This document shows positions 1 through 13,907 of a DNA stretch of 64,000 bases, in pieces (within the stretch, counting starts at the first letter, position 1; each line of letters starts with the position of its first letter). The stretch is taken from the NCBI GenBank assembly GCA_902805475.1, contig CADCSX010000005.1:3421501-3485500 (forward strand), written 5' to 3'. The notes beneath the pieces are model-generated. The model was not told where the DNA came from. It searched no databases and saw only the letters and a list, made by a program, of their open reading frames with translations. Made by a program: the position numbers and the translations under genes. This DNA comes from Entonaema liquescens (lineage: Eukaryota; Ascomycota; Sordariomycetes; Xylariales; Xylariaceae).

Positions 1-2
1 CT

Positions 3-767
3 ACGTGGGGGGACTCTGCAGCGACGCCCGAGGAAGAGGGACTTCTCAACGATCCTTCTAGCCCTAGGAGAGCATCGACCTCGAGTAAAACTAGTGCTAA
101 AAATAATGGGCATCTCGGCTTCATGGAGGTAGTAAAAGACCCCTTATACCGCCCTGCCCTCATTGCCGCCGTCGGTGTCATGTGCGCACAGCAATTGTGC
201 GGTATCAATTCCATCATCATGTACTCAGTATCACTCCTCCGAGACCTCCTGCCGATTAGCTCAGCACTGTTAACCATCATAATATCGGCCATCAATCTTA
301 TTACAACTGTTGCATGTTCGCCGCTGCCGGACAAGCTCGGAAGGAAAACCTGCCTCCTGCTTTCTATCTTTGGACAAGGCGCGAGCGCTCTAGTGCTTGC
401 CTTGTCCATTTTATTTGAGACGAAAATCCTTTCGGCGGTTACAGTCCTTTTCTTCGTAGCTTTCTTTGCCGTCGGACTTGGCCCTGTGCCTTTTATTCTT
501 GCGTCTGAGCTTGTTGGACAAGAGGCGGTCGGTGCGACTCAATCTTGTTGTTTAGGCGCAAACTATATCGCCACGTTTCTAGTAGCCCAGTTCTTCCCCA
601 TCATCAATGTTGCTCTGAATGAGCGATTCGGTGGTGCCGGTTGGGTTTATTTCATATTTACTGCTTTGGCCATCCTATGTGGGTTATTTGTGCTCTGGCG
701 TGTGCCGGAAACCAAGGGGAAGAAGGATGCAGACGAAGTCTGGGGTCGGACACGGCGGCTTGATTAA
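3..767 (+). CDS. MFS sugar transporter, 3' part
   Basis: The reading frame is open from the left edge of the window, so the gene starts upstream; the ATG at 123 is internal. About 254 residues are visible. They cover the end of the central cytoplasmic loop (acidic, Ser-rich) and the C-terminal six-helix half of a major facilitator sugar porter. Family marks are QQLCGINSIIMYS in the seventh helix, the loop PLPDKLGRK (the D-x-x-G-R-K/R signature) and PETKGK just after the last helix. Proteins of this type move hexoses across the plasma or vacuolar membrane. The sequence recalls the yeast Vps73/YBR241C branch, but the substrate cannot be read from this half. It converges with the racemase gene, with 87 bp between the stops. 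Confidence 0.9.
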   Translation, partial: TWGDSAATPEEEGLLNDPSSPRRASTSSKTSAKNNGHLGFMEVVKDPLYRPALIAAVGVMCAQQLCGINSIIMYSVSLLRDLLPISSALLTIIISAINLITTVACSPLPDKLGRKTCLLLSIFGQGASALVLALSILFETKILSAVTVLFFVAFFAVGLGPVPFILASELVGQEAVGATQSCCLGANYIATFLVAQFFPIINVALNERFGGAGWVYFIFTALAILCGLFVLWRVPETKGKKDADEVWGRTRRLD

Positions 768-854
768 AGGCGGCTACAGAGTCTTAACGGCATATATGAG
801 CAAAGATTTAACTAGCGGTTATGTAATGAAATTGGCAGATCTAATTTATATTCA

Positions 855-1796
855 TTATGATGATTTTTCCGGTAAGAGCCTTTGGTATCTGATTGTATGC
901 TCGAGATGCATTATTGCAGCTCTAACGCCGTCTATAACATGTAGTTGAGAGTATGCAAAATCCCCTCCTATTTCCTCACTGACAGCCTCGCGAATAATGT
1001 CTTCTAACCCGGCCATTCCCGCGCATCCCATTATGATGCAGCGGATGTTCCCCGCAGAAAGAAGCCGCTTGGTTGCTTCTTTCAGCTTTCGCCTCACGAT
1101 AGCGGGATCAACGCCGTCATGAAAGTCGGATGCGTTTAAACCGGTAGATTCAACTCCGGCAAACTTTGGAACTTTGCTACCAGAGCTTCTCGTCTCTGCA
1201 CCAAGGAAATTCCCCACACCCGCGGTTAAGTGTTCCTCCCAGAACTTTCCTGTTGTGACGATACCCCATGACTCGCCGTATGCGAGCACCGATAAGGCGG
1301 CTAGGATACTGGCCTCAAAAATCCCGGTGACGGCCTTGGGGTACTTTGCGTGATCTTTCTGCATAGCTGGTACGAGAGGATGCACGCTATAGCATGCGAC
1401 GACGATCCCGTCGTAGTCTAAACCATTGGGATAGGAAATCTCCAAGTCCTTGAGCACAGCTTGAGTGCTCTCGTCGAGATCCTTCCCATCGTTTATGCTT
1501 GCGGGCGCGCCCTCGGGGCCCGTGTACGAGTGAATCTCGGTTGACTGTAGTTCATCTTGAGGTGAGTGTATGTCTTATTAATTACCTATTTTTCAGTGGT
1601 TTCGCAAAACTGAAGGGATAACAGAGTAGGGTTAAACGTAATAAGGTTGGAAAACTAGTCGGGTCGTGTGTGGACGCACGTATGGTAAGTCTATAGAGTT
1701 GATAACGGTGTTCATGCCATCAGTCATGGCCTTGGAGGAGTTGGGATTCAAGACTAAGATCTTAGTCGCCTTCCCTCGAACAAGTTGAACGCCCAT
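855..1796 (-). CDS. DCG1: Asp/Glu/hydantoin racemase family protein (DCG1-like)
   Basis: Two exons: 1796-1680 and 1544-855, with a 135 bp phase-0 intron (donor GTGCGT, acceptor CTACAG). The product is about 268 aa; yeast Dcg1 is 244 aa. Exon 1 carries the family's N-terminal signature KILVLNPNSS. Exon 2 begins with STEIHSYTGPEGAPASIND, another family mark. The two catalytic cysteines of the fold appear in VACYS (about residue 90) and IIMGCAGM (about residue 213). Members racemise hydantoins or amino acids; the yeast protein lies in the allantoin and nitrogen-repression gene set, but its reaction is not proven. Two GATA-factor sites lie upstream (see the site entries). The start was chosen because the family motif lies directly behind it. 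Confidence 0.88.
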
Positions 1797-1898
1797 GATG
1801 GTTAATTCTAGCTTCGTCCTCTGGGTAGAAGGAATAGTTTAAATTCCTATTGAGAACAGGTAAACGTCTAAAAATAGGATTTAATAGTAAAGGCTTCC

Positions 1899-1904
1899 AG
1901 ATAG
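1899..1904 (+). promoter_or_regulatory. GATA-factor type site (AGATAG) upstream of the racemase gene
   Basis: AGATAG matches the HGATAR consensus of AreA/Nit2-type nitrogen regulators and lies about 105 bp upstream of the racemase ATG. A second copy is found on the other strand at 2123-2128. Such short sites occur often by chance. Confidence 0.3.
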
Positions 1905-2122
1905 TTAGATGTAAAGTACTTTGGGGTTCATTTGCCAATATATAACTTATATTCTTAGGTATGTTCTTATGTTCTTATATCCACTCACATATTGCTATGG
2001 TTTATATAATGTAGGTAGGCTACCTAATATTGATTCTACATTTTGGATTGAAATCATAGCTCATGTTCTGCGGGGTGACGGTTGTCAGTGAGGGGTATCA
2101 CCTGACAAATGTATCCAAGTAC

Positions 2123-2128
2123 CTATCT
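2123..2128 (-). promoter_or_regulatory. GATA-factor type site (AGATAG, minus strand)
   Basis: Second HGATAR match in the interval between the racemase and ARP2, about 330 bp upstream of the racemase ATG. Confidence 0.25.
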
Positions 2129-2455
2129 TAAAGCTATGGGTCTTTCCACTAATATTGTAAGTGGGGCATAGAGCTCTTCAGCCACGCAACTAACATCAGA
2201 CCCATGTTGGTCTCGGGCAGTCTCAGCCTCGAATTAAACTTAGGTTCCTCAGGTTTACGCTCATTGATCTTCTAAAAGGTAACTTGGTACTTAACAACTA
2301 ACTGACGAACGCCTCACCTCCTAAATCCAAACCCCCCGCCATCGAAGCTGTAAGCAGCCTCGCCCACAGCTGGCGAACACGGTTTAACGTCATTTTAATT
2401 CTTTATTTTCGCTCCTTTTAGACGTTATCGAAAGATTTCATCGAATATCGAAACT

Positions 2456-3763
2456 ATGGCTGCTCCTCCTCCTATCGGTTAGTTACTCTTTTACTTTGCC
2501 TGTCTGCTGCACCGAGTTAGCTTGAGCCACCCCTATACCTAACACTTAATGCTAGTTCTCGACGGAGGTACCGGTTTCCTAAAGGTCGGATACGCTGCAC
2601 AAAACTTCCCCGAATTCCAATATCCCTCTATTATCGGCCGACCCATCTTACGAACGGAGGAGAGGGGCAGTGACAATGACATCGTCCTCAAGGATATCAT
2701 GTGCGGTGACGAGGCGGCGGCTGCACGGACCATGCTTCAGGTTTCCTATCCCATGGAGAACGGTATCGTAAAGAAATGGGACGACATGCAGCACCTCTGG
2801 GATTATACATTCTACGAGAAGATGAAGATCGACCCCAGAGGGCGTAAGATCTTGCTCACCGAACCCCCGATGAACCCCCTGAAGAACCGGGAACAGATGT
2901 GCGAAGTCATGTTCGAGCGCTACGGTTTCGGAGGCGTCTATGTAGCCATCCAAGCTGTGCTGGCCTTATACGCTCAAGGTAAATACTTGCCCTCCCCTAG
3001 GTCTCCATAAGTCCCGAATTAACACAAGCTAGGTCTGAGCTCCGGCGTGGTTGTCGATTCCGGTGACGGAGTTACACATATTGTTCCCGTTTACGAATCA
3101 GTCGTGCTCAATCATCTCACTCGAAGACTCGACGTAGCAGGGCGAGACGTAACGCGCAACCTCATCGCCCTGCTTCTACGGCGAGGATATGCACTCAACC
3201 GAACGGCCGATTTCGAAACTGTGCGTCAGATTAAAGAGAAGTTGTGCTATGTTTCATACGATCTAGAATTGGATAAGCGTCTTAGCGAGGATACAACGGT
3301 ACTGGTAGAGAGCTACACACTACCCGACGGGCGAGTAATCCGAGTGGGTAGTGAGCGGTTTGAGGCTCCCGAGTGTCTGTTCCAGCCCCATTTGGTAGAT
3401 TGCGAACAGCCGGGTATCGCCGAGTTCCTATTCAACACCATTCAGGCTGCCGATGTTGATGTGCGCTCCTCTCTCTTCAAGGCGATTGTCTTGTCCGGTG
3501 GCAGCAGCATGTACCCTGGCCTCCCATCACGGTTGGAGAAGGAGCTTAAGCAATTATGGCTCACACGTGTACTTGGCGGAAATCCTGAAAGGCTAAACAA
3601 GTTCAAGGTTAGGATAGAGGACCCTCCTCGCCGTCGGCATATGGTTTTCTTGGGCGGTGCAGTGCTAGCCAACATCATGGCTGACAAAGAGAGCATGTGG
3701 ATCACGCAACAAGAATGGGCTGAGCAAGGGCCGAGGATTCTAGAGAAGCTGGGTCCGCGATAG
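2456..3763 (+). CDS. ARP2: Actin-related protein 2 (Arp2/3 complex)
   Basis: Three exons: 2456-2477, 2556-2978 and 3033-3763, giving about 391 aa, the usual Arp2 length. The first exon is only 22 bp and encodes MAAPPPI plus one base of the next codon; the joined sequence reads [20 protein letters not shown]. The actin-fold nucleotide elements are [12 protein letters not shown] near the N-terminus, [13 protein letters not shown] at the start of exon 3 and [12 protein letters not shown] further on. Arp2 pairs with Arp3 as the template of a new actin branch and serves endocytic patches and polar growth. The intron at 2979-3032 splits the glycine codon of YAQGLSSG, exactly in phase. The model is complete; only the short first exon rests on family knowledge. 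Confidence 0.96.
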
Positions 3764-4883
3764 AGTCTGGCAAATCCATTTAACGAACCGTTGAGAAGGA
3801 GTTCAGAGTGCAATGCCAATGGAGTTTATAAAGTTGTAGCAAAATGACTTATATGGCTTTCAGTGAATCAACTCCAGGCAACATTGATCTTGGTTATTTC
3901 ATGCAACGCGATTTCAATTGCAGATATTTTTTCTGTAACCTCTCAATGAGAATAAGAATCTACTTAGTTACCTATATAAAGTCGTTCGTGTTGCATCTAG
4001 TCTCGTATGAATATCTAGGCTTCTAACCTCAAGTAAATGGAACTTAGTTACCTACCTAAGTCTAAGCTGAGTGTAGTTGTAAGTACCAGGGGTGACTGCG
4101 CCACAATAACGCTAGCCACATTCTTCGTCCGGGTCGGACTGCCTGACTTCACAACCGATTCTTTGCCTCGACGGAAACTACGAAGCTCGATGGTAAGAAC
4201 CTTAGAACAATAGCGTAAAACATTACCTTCCTAATTATTTTAACCTTTAGTTTCACGCCCTTTTTTTCCAACTTTTTATGATTCATTTAATATAACTGCC
4301 TTATTATTCAATTCATACCTCTATTCCATTTCAAAGCAAACCCTTTAAGCCACTCGATTCCCATTCGCTGTTAGGGATTTTTAGTCATGCGGATTATTGA
4401 TAAGTTGTAGTACTGAACATCTAAAATCACTACAACAAACGGCTACCCGACGGGAACATACGCGACATCCCGTCATCTTCGCCTTTTCTATCACATACAG
4501 TCAGAATCCTATCGGTATCCGAAGCACCCGGGTTCTTTGGAATTTTGGAGTCCTACCCAGTACAGGGATATATCGTAGCCGACAAAAACACGCCTAGAGG
4601 CGCGGAGGCGCAAAGCTGCATAGAAGATAATCCACGGCTGAGTGAGTGAATGCATAGTGGATGAGCAAAGAAAGACTTGTCTCGTCTCACCCAACACTGC
4701 CGGAATATCCGCCGGGCGTGCGCCTGATCTCCTCTCCTTGCCTGAGTCTGTATCTCTAAATCTGTATCTGAATCCAAATCTGGATTTGGTCAGATCGGGA
4801 TCTGATCCATCCAACACACAAGCACAAGCACTACAGCAACACAGAAACACAGCAACACGACACCGCAGCACCACAGATAAATC
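3764..4883. other. Intergenic region, ARP2 / SSN3
   Basis: About 1.1 kb with the 3' flank of ARP2 and the promoter and leader of SSN3. Short open frames at 3844-4026 and 4397-4887 show no family resemblance and are probably chance. AGGTA-type words lie at about 4040-4070. Confidence 0.55.
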
Positions 4884-6842
4884 ATGAGTCTCACTAATCC
4901 TTCTTCGGGTGCGGCGTCAGGCCCAGCGTCAGCTTCCGCGAGGAACCAAACCCTTAAGAGGAGTGTACAAGCTGCTTTTGAAGGTATGCTACCCAACAAA
5001 CCTCTTTTCTTTTAATTGTGTTTCCTTTCTGTTTAGTCACTTTTTATTTATCGGCCGCTTGCTCGCATTCGTCCACCATTTTCTACTTGCTCCTTTCGGG
5101 TATAAAATCTCACAGCATCTAAGCCGGCTCCTTGATTGGTGGCCTTCGGACTTTATTCGACCTTGGCGAAATGTTGCGCCGCTGACAATTTCCCCCTATC
5201 AAAAAGCTGTCTTCGCGGCTTTAACTCTGGTCTTAATTTTTATATACTTTTTTTTTTCTATTTCCTTGCCTTCCGCGTAAAGAAGCGCCGTGCATCATGG
5301 TGTTTGAGGAACATTTCGATCCTTCTCTGTTCTACGGTCGAACACAACCACAAGAGGACAATAAAATATCCCTAGGCCCTACAAATGCGGGCTTTCCCCA
5401 TACCAGGTCTATAGGAATCAGACCGATGCATCCTTTAGTAACTACATTTCAACCATGTGCTTCACCATTTCGTAGTCAATGTATTGCATTTACTTCATTT
5501 GTTTTCCTACATCGTGGCAAACCCCACACAAAGTTGACAGGTAACTAATCTGAATATAGACCCTATCGATAGAGGCGGCAATGTGGGCTATCAGTCTAAG
5601 GTCAGAGTTGTTGACAAGTATAAAGTCATCGGCTTCATCAGCAGTGGAACCTATGGACGAGTGTACAAAGCCGTTAGCCGGCAGGGCCAGCCAGGCGAGT
5701 TTGCTATCAAGAAGTTCAAACCCGATAAAGAAGGGGAGCAGATACAATATTCGGGCATATCACAATCAGCCGTGCGCGAGATGGCGCTTTGCTCGGAACT
5801 TAGCCATGAGAACGTCATCCGCCTAATCGAGATCATATTAGAGGATAAATGCATATTTATGGTGTTCGAATACGCTGAGCATGATCTCCTGCAGATCATT
5901 CACCATCATACTCAGCAACCGCGCCATAGCATCCCCCCTTCGACGGTTAAAAGTATCATGTTCCAGCTGCTGAACGGGTGTCAATATCTACACAGCAATT
6001 GGGTTCTCCATCGAGACCTTAAGCCCGCTAATATTATGGTAACCTCAAGCGGGCAGGTCAAAATCGGTGATTTGGGGCTAGCCCGGCTTTTTTACAAGCC
6101 ACTACATTCTCTATGGAGTGGTGACAAGGTAGTAGTCACGATATGGTATCGTGCTCCAGAATTACTACTAGGTAGCCGGCATTATACACCGGCAATAGAC
6201 ATGTGGGCAGTCGGTTGCATTTTCGCCGAGCTGCTGTCATTACGACCTATATTCAAAGGAGAGGAGGCTAAGATGGACAAGAAAACGGTTCCTTTCCAAC
6301 GTAACCAGATGCAAAAAATTGTTGACATTATGGGCATGCCTACTAAGGAACGCTGGCCATACCTATCGAGTATGCCTGAGTACAACAACCTGAGCATGCT
6401 GCAGCCGCCCATGCTACATCCAGGTCACCATCACCATCACCACCACCACAGCAAATCAGCAGCATCGACAAGTCACCTCGAGAAGTGGTACTACACTACC
6501 ATCGGCGCGCACTCGTCAACTTCATCCCCTAGCTCCAATGGCAGCCTTGCGGCACTGGGAGCTGAGGGTTACAAACTGCTATCAGGTCTACTAGAGTACG
6601 ATCCAGAAAGGCGGCTTACAGCAGCGCAGGCGTTGCAACATCCCTTCTTCCAAGCAGCGCCATCGGGCAATGGCATCGGCGTGACGGCGGGCTGCTTCGA
6701 AGGCCTCAAGGTAGCATACCCGCAGCGCCGCGTCAGCCAGGACGACAACGACATCCGCACCGCTAGCCTACCTGGTACCAAGCGCTCGGGCCTGCCGGAT
6801 GATAGCGTCGTGAGGCCAGTAAAGAGAATAAAGGAGGCTTAG
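4884..6842 (+). CDS. SSN3: Mediator kinase CDK8 / Ssn3, cyclin C-dependent
   Basis: Proposed exons are 4884-4983, 5283-5406 and 5573-6842, about 497 aa. Exon 3 is certain; the first two fit by phase (introns of 299 and 166 bp; the second has the weak donor GTCTAT, a CTAAT branch site and acceptor GATAG). The kinase domain shows SSGTYGRVYKA (glycine loop, about 98), SQSAVREMALC (the CDK8 form of the cyclin-binding helix, about 138), HRDLKPAN (about 221), DLG in place of DFG (about 241) and WYRAPELLLG. Ssn3 with cyclin C forms the Mediator kinase module and phosphorylates RNA polymerase II and transcription factors in the nucleus. After the kinase core comes a run of eight histidines (about 360-367) and a basic tail ending KRIKEA. 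The N-terminal 78 residues are less sure than the rest. Confidence 0.93.
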
Positions 6843-8332
6843 GAGGCTCAACATGGGGCTCAGAACGCTTATCAGTCTCGGCGGTCTCGGCTGAGGACTG
6901 AGGCTATCCGGAAGATCCAGGCGGGCTGGGAGGCTCACCGGGCCGAGAAGACCAAGCGAAATTAGGGACTGTATTACCCTAAATAGAAATTGGGGCCATC
7001 ATGTTATTCGGTACAGGAAGAAGTTTCTACGAATGGGCTTAGCCGATAAGTGTCTGCATCGAACGAGATGCATATACCACAAGCTATGTATATTAATTCA
7101 TTGCTAACAGATGAGCGATTTGGGAGTTAAAATCATGCATGGCGGAGTAATGGCGACACCGGGTGGAACTGGGCACTGAATAAGTATGCCATGGGCTAGG
7201 GACTGCATTGACATTGGTATCGGCGCACATCATTACGGACAGCTTGCTTATAAGCATTTCGAATATCACACTTGGAAATAAACGAGATATTGCTATTTAA
7301 CATGCCGTATCTATTACTTGTTTGTCCATTTATCGCTTTCGTAGTTGACAGACGTCAGTATCCATGGACTAATGTTTTGTTATAACACAAAGCCTTGCGC
7401 TGCTGATATCGCAATATACTTAGCTAAATAGCATGAGCTTATTTTTCGGTGTAATAGATTTTCATTACTCGACTATGAAGCGAACGTAATAGGTAACCTT
7501 GTCTGTCCCTCGAACAGTCAGGGAACCAAGGCCGCCAGCATTACAAAATTACTATACGACAAGGCACAAGTAACACCCACACCCACCCCTAATCGCCCTT
7601 TACAAATTAACGTGGGATGACGCGGATATCCCTATCCTTTCCTTTACTCTGCTCTCCGCCCCTTTAGACCGTTCGCCTAGTGTGATGCCACCCTTATTCG
7701 TATCGTTGGGGAGAAAAAAGACAAAAAGGAAGACTGGTGATGTGTGATGGATTCGTGACGTGATTGATAGAACTAAAAAACAAAAGTTTTGGACAGAAAA
7801 GGGGCCGCTCCAGTGCTTCCAACGCCGAGTGATAGGGGTATATATAGATATCCGTTTTGCCCGGCTCCGGTATATTTGTATTTATACCATTGCATACTTG
7901 GACTCTCGTACGGGGTCCGGGTCATGATGACCTTCTTGTTGCAGCACGCACTTGGTTTTGCCCCTTTTCATTTCCTTCCCGCACTCGCACCTGACGGAAC
8001 TACAGGCAGAGCTGTATATATACGGTATGGTAGGAAGATGTTTCTCTCTACTGCACTCTGGCTAGGGTTGCCTTCCAAGGCCCAAAACTGAATTCGCACA
8101 CTGGACCCTAAACTCTACGAGGCACCTTCATCGTGCCGCGCCCAAAAGAAAACATCCTTGCCCGAACCAATTTCATCGAGTTATTAGAGCCGTACTAGAC
8201 AATGAGAGCTTTAAAGACCGTTGAGGTCCACTTGTCATGTCGATATCTGGCCAAGTTGTCGGGATGTGGTCGTTCTAAATCAAAAGAAAAAATCAAGGGT
8301 ATCAAGGGAACAGAGAACTAGAACTAGAAGCC
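6843..8332. other. Intergenic region, SSN3 / ARF6 (convergent)
   Basis: About 1.5 kb between two converging genes, so mostly 3' flanks. A 100-codon open frame at 7789-8091 has no recognisable features and lies on the antisense side of ARF6; I do not call it. No repeats or RNA genes were seen. Confidence 0.55.
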
Positions 8333-10552
<2,220 letters not shown>

Positions 10553-11989
10553 CTATAGCTGTGCCCCATTACTATGGTCATCAACTTCGCAGAAGGCCTT
10601 GAACGTCGTAAACGAGTCGTCTTGGCCTCCTTCAGATTCTAAAACTAACTCCGCTGTAGCGCCAACAAAGAACACATACCCTTCCTTGATCTCTTCGGTC
10701 TTTGGTCCAACCGTTATTTTCCCCTTACCCCCCGTACAGATGACAATGCTTGGTCCATCGATAGGGTCGAAGGTTGCTTTCGATCCCTCACCATTCAGCA
10801 CCGTCCTGATAACGCTAAACTCTTCGATCGGCGGATCGTATAGAGTCGCGTCTGAACCCGAGCTGTATGCAGTGCGGTTAAGTACTACATACGGATACTC
10901 TTTTGGCGACATCTTCTGCTCCTCGATAGGCGCATAGTTATAAGTGAGTAGATCAACCAACGTCTGAACGTCCTTGAACTTTGGTGTAAATCCAGCTCGC
11001 ACAACATTGTCGCTTGCTGCCATGCATTCGATGATATCGCCTGACACATACGCATGGATATCGTCCGCTTTCAGGAATAAGGCTTCGCCCGGGGAAAGTT
11101 TGACGAAGTTGAGGAAAAATAAGACGAAGAGGCCAATATCATCAGGGAATTGTTTATTCAACCGAATTACTAACTCGGACATGACTGCTCCGCTCGTAGA
11201 CTCGACTCCGCCGTCTGCAAATTCGCTTCCTCTGCTCTCGGCGTCCGAGACGAGTAACTTGGCAGCTGACGCGACATCTTCCTGTGATGACTTCATAAGA
11301 GCGGCGAAGGCAGACTGGAGAGCTCTCTTATTTTGCGTAGTAGACTCGGAAGAAGCATCGCTCTCCTGACCTCGAACCGTAGCGATGAACGCCTTCGCAG
11401 CATCTTCTCCGACTAGCTGTCGGAAAGCTGGCACGGAGGATAAAAAGTGAGCAATCTCACCAAGCGGGCGGAATCCACATAACCCCTCAAAATCAGTTAT
11501 CGCAATGGCCATCTCAGGCTTGTGGTTGTCGTCCGGGTAGTTCTTGGGGTCTTTCGCATGCAATTGTTCGGCAAGTCTCTTGTTGGGGTGGGCTTGGATA
11601 GAGAGGGCCTTATTGATAGAGAGCACCTTGAAAAGGAAAGGTAACTTGGAGCCATATTTCGCCTTCACTGATGGAGCGAGGAGCATCTGGTTTCCCTCAA
11701 CCAGCTCAAGTAAGGTACGGCCGGATTCGAGATCCTTAGAAGGGTTCGAAGGATGAGTACCCATCCATAGCTATAAGCGCAAAGTCCCTCATGTTAGCGA
11801 TCAGATGACGTAGGGTTGAATAGCAGATAGAGAACGTACCTCAGCATATGGCTTATCTGACTGAATGTCTAAGGTATCGGAGGGCGTAGCGGCGGCGAAC
11901 TTGGCTGCAGCAGATTCAGATCCAATCTTGCCCCAATCGTAGGAATTCACTCCGCATTGGAGTCGTATTAAAGGGACGGGCAACACCAT
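10553..11989 (-). CDS. PMI1: Mannose-6-phosphate isomerase, type I
   Basis: Two exons: 11989-11840 and 11770-10553, joined in phase 0 ([12 protein letters not shown]), about 455 aa. The enzyme interconverts fructose-6-phosphate and mannose-6-phosphate in the cytosol and feeds GDP-mannose for glycosylation, mannan and GPI anchors. Type I marks are [13 protein letters not shown] at the N-terminus, SIQAHPNK (metal ligands Gln and His, about 109 and 111), [20 protein letters not shown] (ligand Glu, about 136) and a C-terminal zinc His in [12 protein letters not shown], followed by [16 protein letters not shown]. Everything expected is present. It is divergent to SGF29 across an 865 bp interval. 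Confidence 0.96.
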
Positions 11990-12155
11990 TGTCGATATGT
12001 CGAGTTCTGGGGCGATAGGTGGTGGTAAGTAGAAGTCCGTAGAGGATTATTCCAGGTCGCGTAAAGTTGGAATATGTGATAGGTGCTAGTTAGTAATTGT
12101 TTTAAAAGGTTACCAGATACATTTACTTAATTTTGGTTACCTTAGGTACATGGAT

Positions 12156-12185
12156 GTAAAGTAAGGTAAGGTAAGATAAGGTAAG
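12156..12185 (+). repeat. (GTAAG)6 microsatellite
   Basis: Six tandem 5-bp units, GTAAA GTAAG GTAAG GTAAG ATAAG GTAAG, in the PMI1/SGF29 interval. Confidence 0.85.
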
Positions 12186-12557
12186 GTCAAATATGCAGTT
12201 TGATCTCAGTTGACAATTCTGAAGGGGTTAAAACCTGGAAGCTTCAAGGTGCGGGGGGAGTTACCCCGCGAAGCTGGTACTAGGTACCATCTAACATAAG
12301 GTTTCATGTAATTGGAACCTCGATGGTCTAAGAAAAAAAAAAGGGGGAATACCTGTACCTCCAGCACGTGGGGCATTCCAGGAAAATGACAAGCGCCTTA
12401 GCAATGAAGACTTCCACCAAGTGAGATCTAAAGACCCACAAGCCACAAGCCGCAAAGCCGCAAGCCTTGGATTGAACGAATACCTCTAGCTCCAACTGTA
12501 CATTAGGTAAGGCTGGTTTAAGAATTTGTCGAAGAGGCTGTGTTTTAAACATGCTAT

Positions 12558-12580
12558 GAAACAAACAAACAAACAAACAA
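12558..12580 (+). repeat. (AAAC)n microsatellite
   Basis: About five and a half tandem AAAC units upstream of SGF29. Confidence 0.85.
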
Positions 12581-12854
12581 GTCCAAAGTATCTTTAATGA
12601 TTTTAGTTGCTTCTTCCACCGTTCCAGATTCTCCAACCAAATAAAAGGCTTAATTAAACTAAATCTTAATTTAGACTCTTAGCATCTCACTCTTCACTTA
12701 CCACTCACCATTCACCATTCATCATATCTCGTCCCTCACCTCACCATTTCGCCATCTAATATCATAATCCGTTACTATCATAAGAGTCAATATACCCTTT
12801 TCCAAAAAAAAAAAAAAACCTTTTTAGGTACCAAATTTCTAAATTACCACAAAG

Positions 12855-13907
12855 ATGTCTTCACGGGGGAATCAACGAAGAGGTCCAAATCGCAACAGCG
12901 AAATCGGCGAGCATGGAGAAGAGTTACCCATGTGGAAGGATATCAAGGACAAAGGCACTGCTATCACGAATGCTTTCAATGACAGCAGTTCCAATGTCAA
13001 CAAGATTCGTGACCAGGAAAAGCTCATGGCCGAAAAGAGGACTAAGGGCGGTGAGTCCCATTTCCGCCCCGTCTTCCTCTTAACGAGCAGAGCTAAGGCA
13101 ATCTAATACTTCTCATTAGTTCTCACTTTGGAGGATTACAATACACTCGATGATCTATATCGAAAGGGCGTAAAGGCCAACGAAATTGCTGGTCAGGCTA
13201 TTGTGGAAACTATCGAAAAGCTCAAAGTACTACGTGCCGTACAGAAGGCAAAGGAAGAGCACCAAGAGGTAAATACCTCAAGAGTTCAACGGGCTAAGGA
13301 TTCTGCTGCTGCTGCATCTTCTCTATACGACTTTGACGGATCTGGCGAGTCGTCTGTCCCGTCTCCAAACCCTACCATACGTCGGATAAATAATAATAAC
13401 AAAGGCGACCGTGACTCAGTCCCCCCTAGAGACCGGTCTACTCCCGCAGCCAAAGCGGGGAGTGCTGAACCGCAAGCCGGACCCTCCTCCAACTCCATCC
13501 GTACTAAACAGACATTCGCCAAGGACGACGAGGTAGCTTTCAAGCCGAAGCCCGTAAGCAACGAGCAGACGGACTGGATTTTAGGCATCGTCCAAGAAGT
13601 GCGTGGTGACGGAAAGACAAGGCGGTATAGGGTCCTCGACGCCGACGTGGACGAGAATGGTCACCAAAAGGATTTCCGAACTTACGCCAGCAACATGATC
13701 CTTATTCCTAGGGAAGGCACCGTACTACCTCCACTAGAAACGGGTAAGACGGTGCTGGCCCTATACCCTAATACTACTACGTTCTATAAAGCTGAAGTTA
13801 TGGGGATGGATGGGGATGGCAAGGTCAACTTGAAATTCGAGGGCGAAGAGAGCAGTAATACAATGCAAGCCGTAATCCGCCGCCATGTTGTAGAGTATAG
13901 GGGCTGA
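12855..13907 (+). CDS. SGF29: SAGA-associated factor 29, tandem Tudor histone reader
   Basis: Two exons, 12855-13050 and 13120-13907, joined at a valine codon (KG-VLTLEDYNTLDD); about 327 aa. The N-terminal half is helical and charged, with a Ser/Pro-rich linker at about 120-195. The C-terminal part (about 200-327) is the SGF29 tandem Tudor domain, with VAFKPKP, WILGIVQEVRGDGKTRRYRV, VLALYPNTTTFYKAEV and LKFEGEE; in the family the aromatic residues of these strands hold trimethylated histone H3 lysine 4. Sgf29 sits in the histone acetyltransferase module of SAGA and directs Gcn5 to active promoters in the nucleus. The ATG at 12855 is the first in frame and follows an A-rich leader. Confidence 0.95.

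Larger units (their letters stand above)
1797..2455. other. Divergent intergenic region, racemase / ARP2
   Basis: 659 bp between two divergently transcribed genes. It holds AGGTA-type words near 2010-2030 and the two GATA sites. No coding frame is supported. Confidence 0.6.
11990..12854. other. Divergent promoter region, PMI1 / SGF29
   Basis: Shared upstream DNA of PMI1 (-) and SGF29 (+). It contains two short tandem repeats, a 14-A run at 12804-12817 and a pyrimidine-rich stretch at about 12680-12780 just upstream of SGF29, typical of fungal start regions. A 102-codon open frame on the minus strand at 12328-12636 crosses the repeats and is not called. Confidence 0.55.

Noticed and set aside
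5541..5559. GTAACT...ATATAG as a 19-bp intron in SSN3
   Set aside because: Far too short for a spliceosomal intron. The CTAAT inside it serves better as the branch site of the 5407-5572 intron ending at GATAG.
7789..8091. 100-codon open frame between SSN3 and ARF6
   Set aside because: No motif, sits in the convergent 3' region, poor start context.
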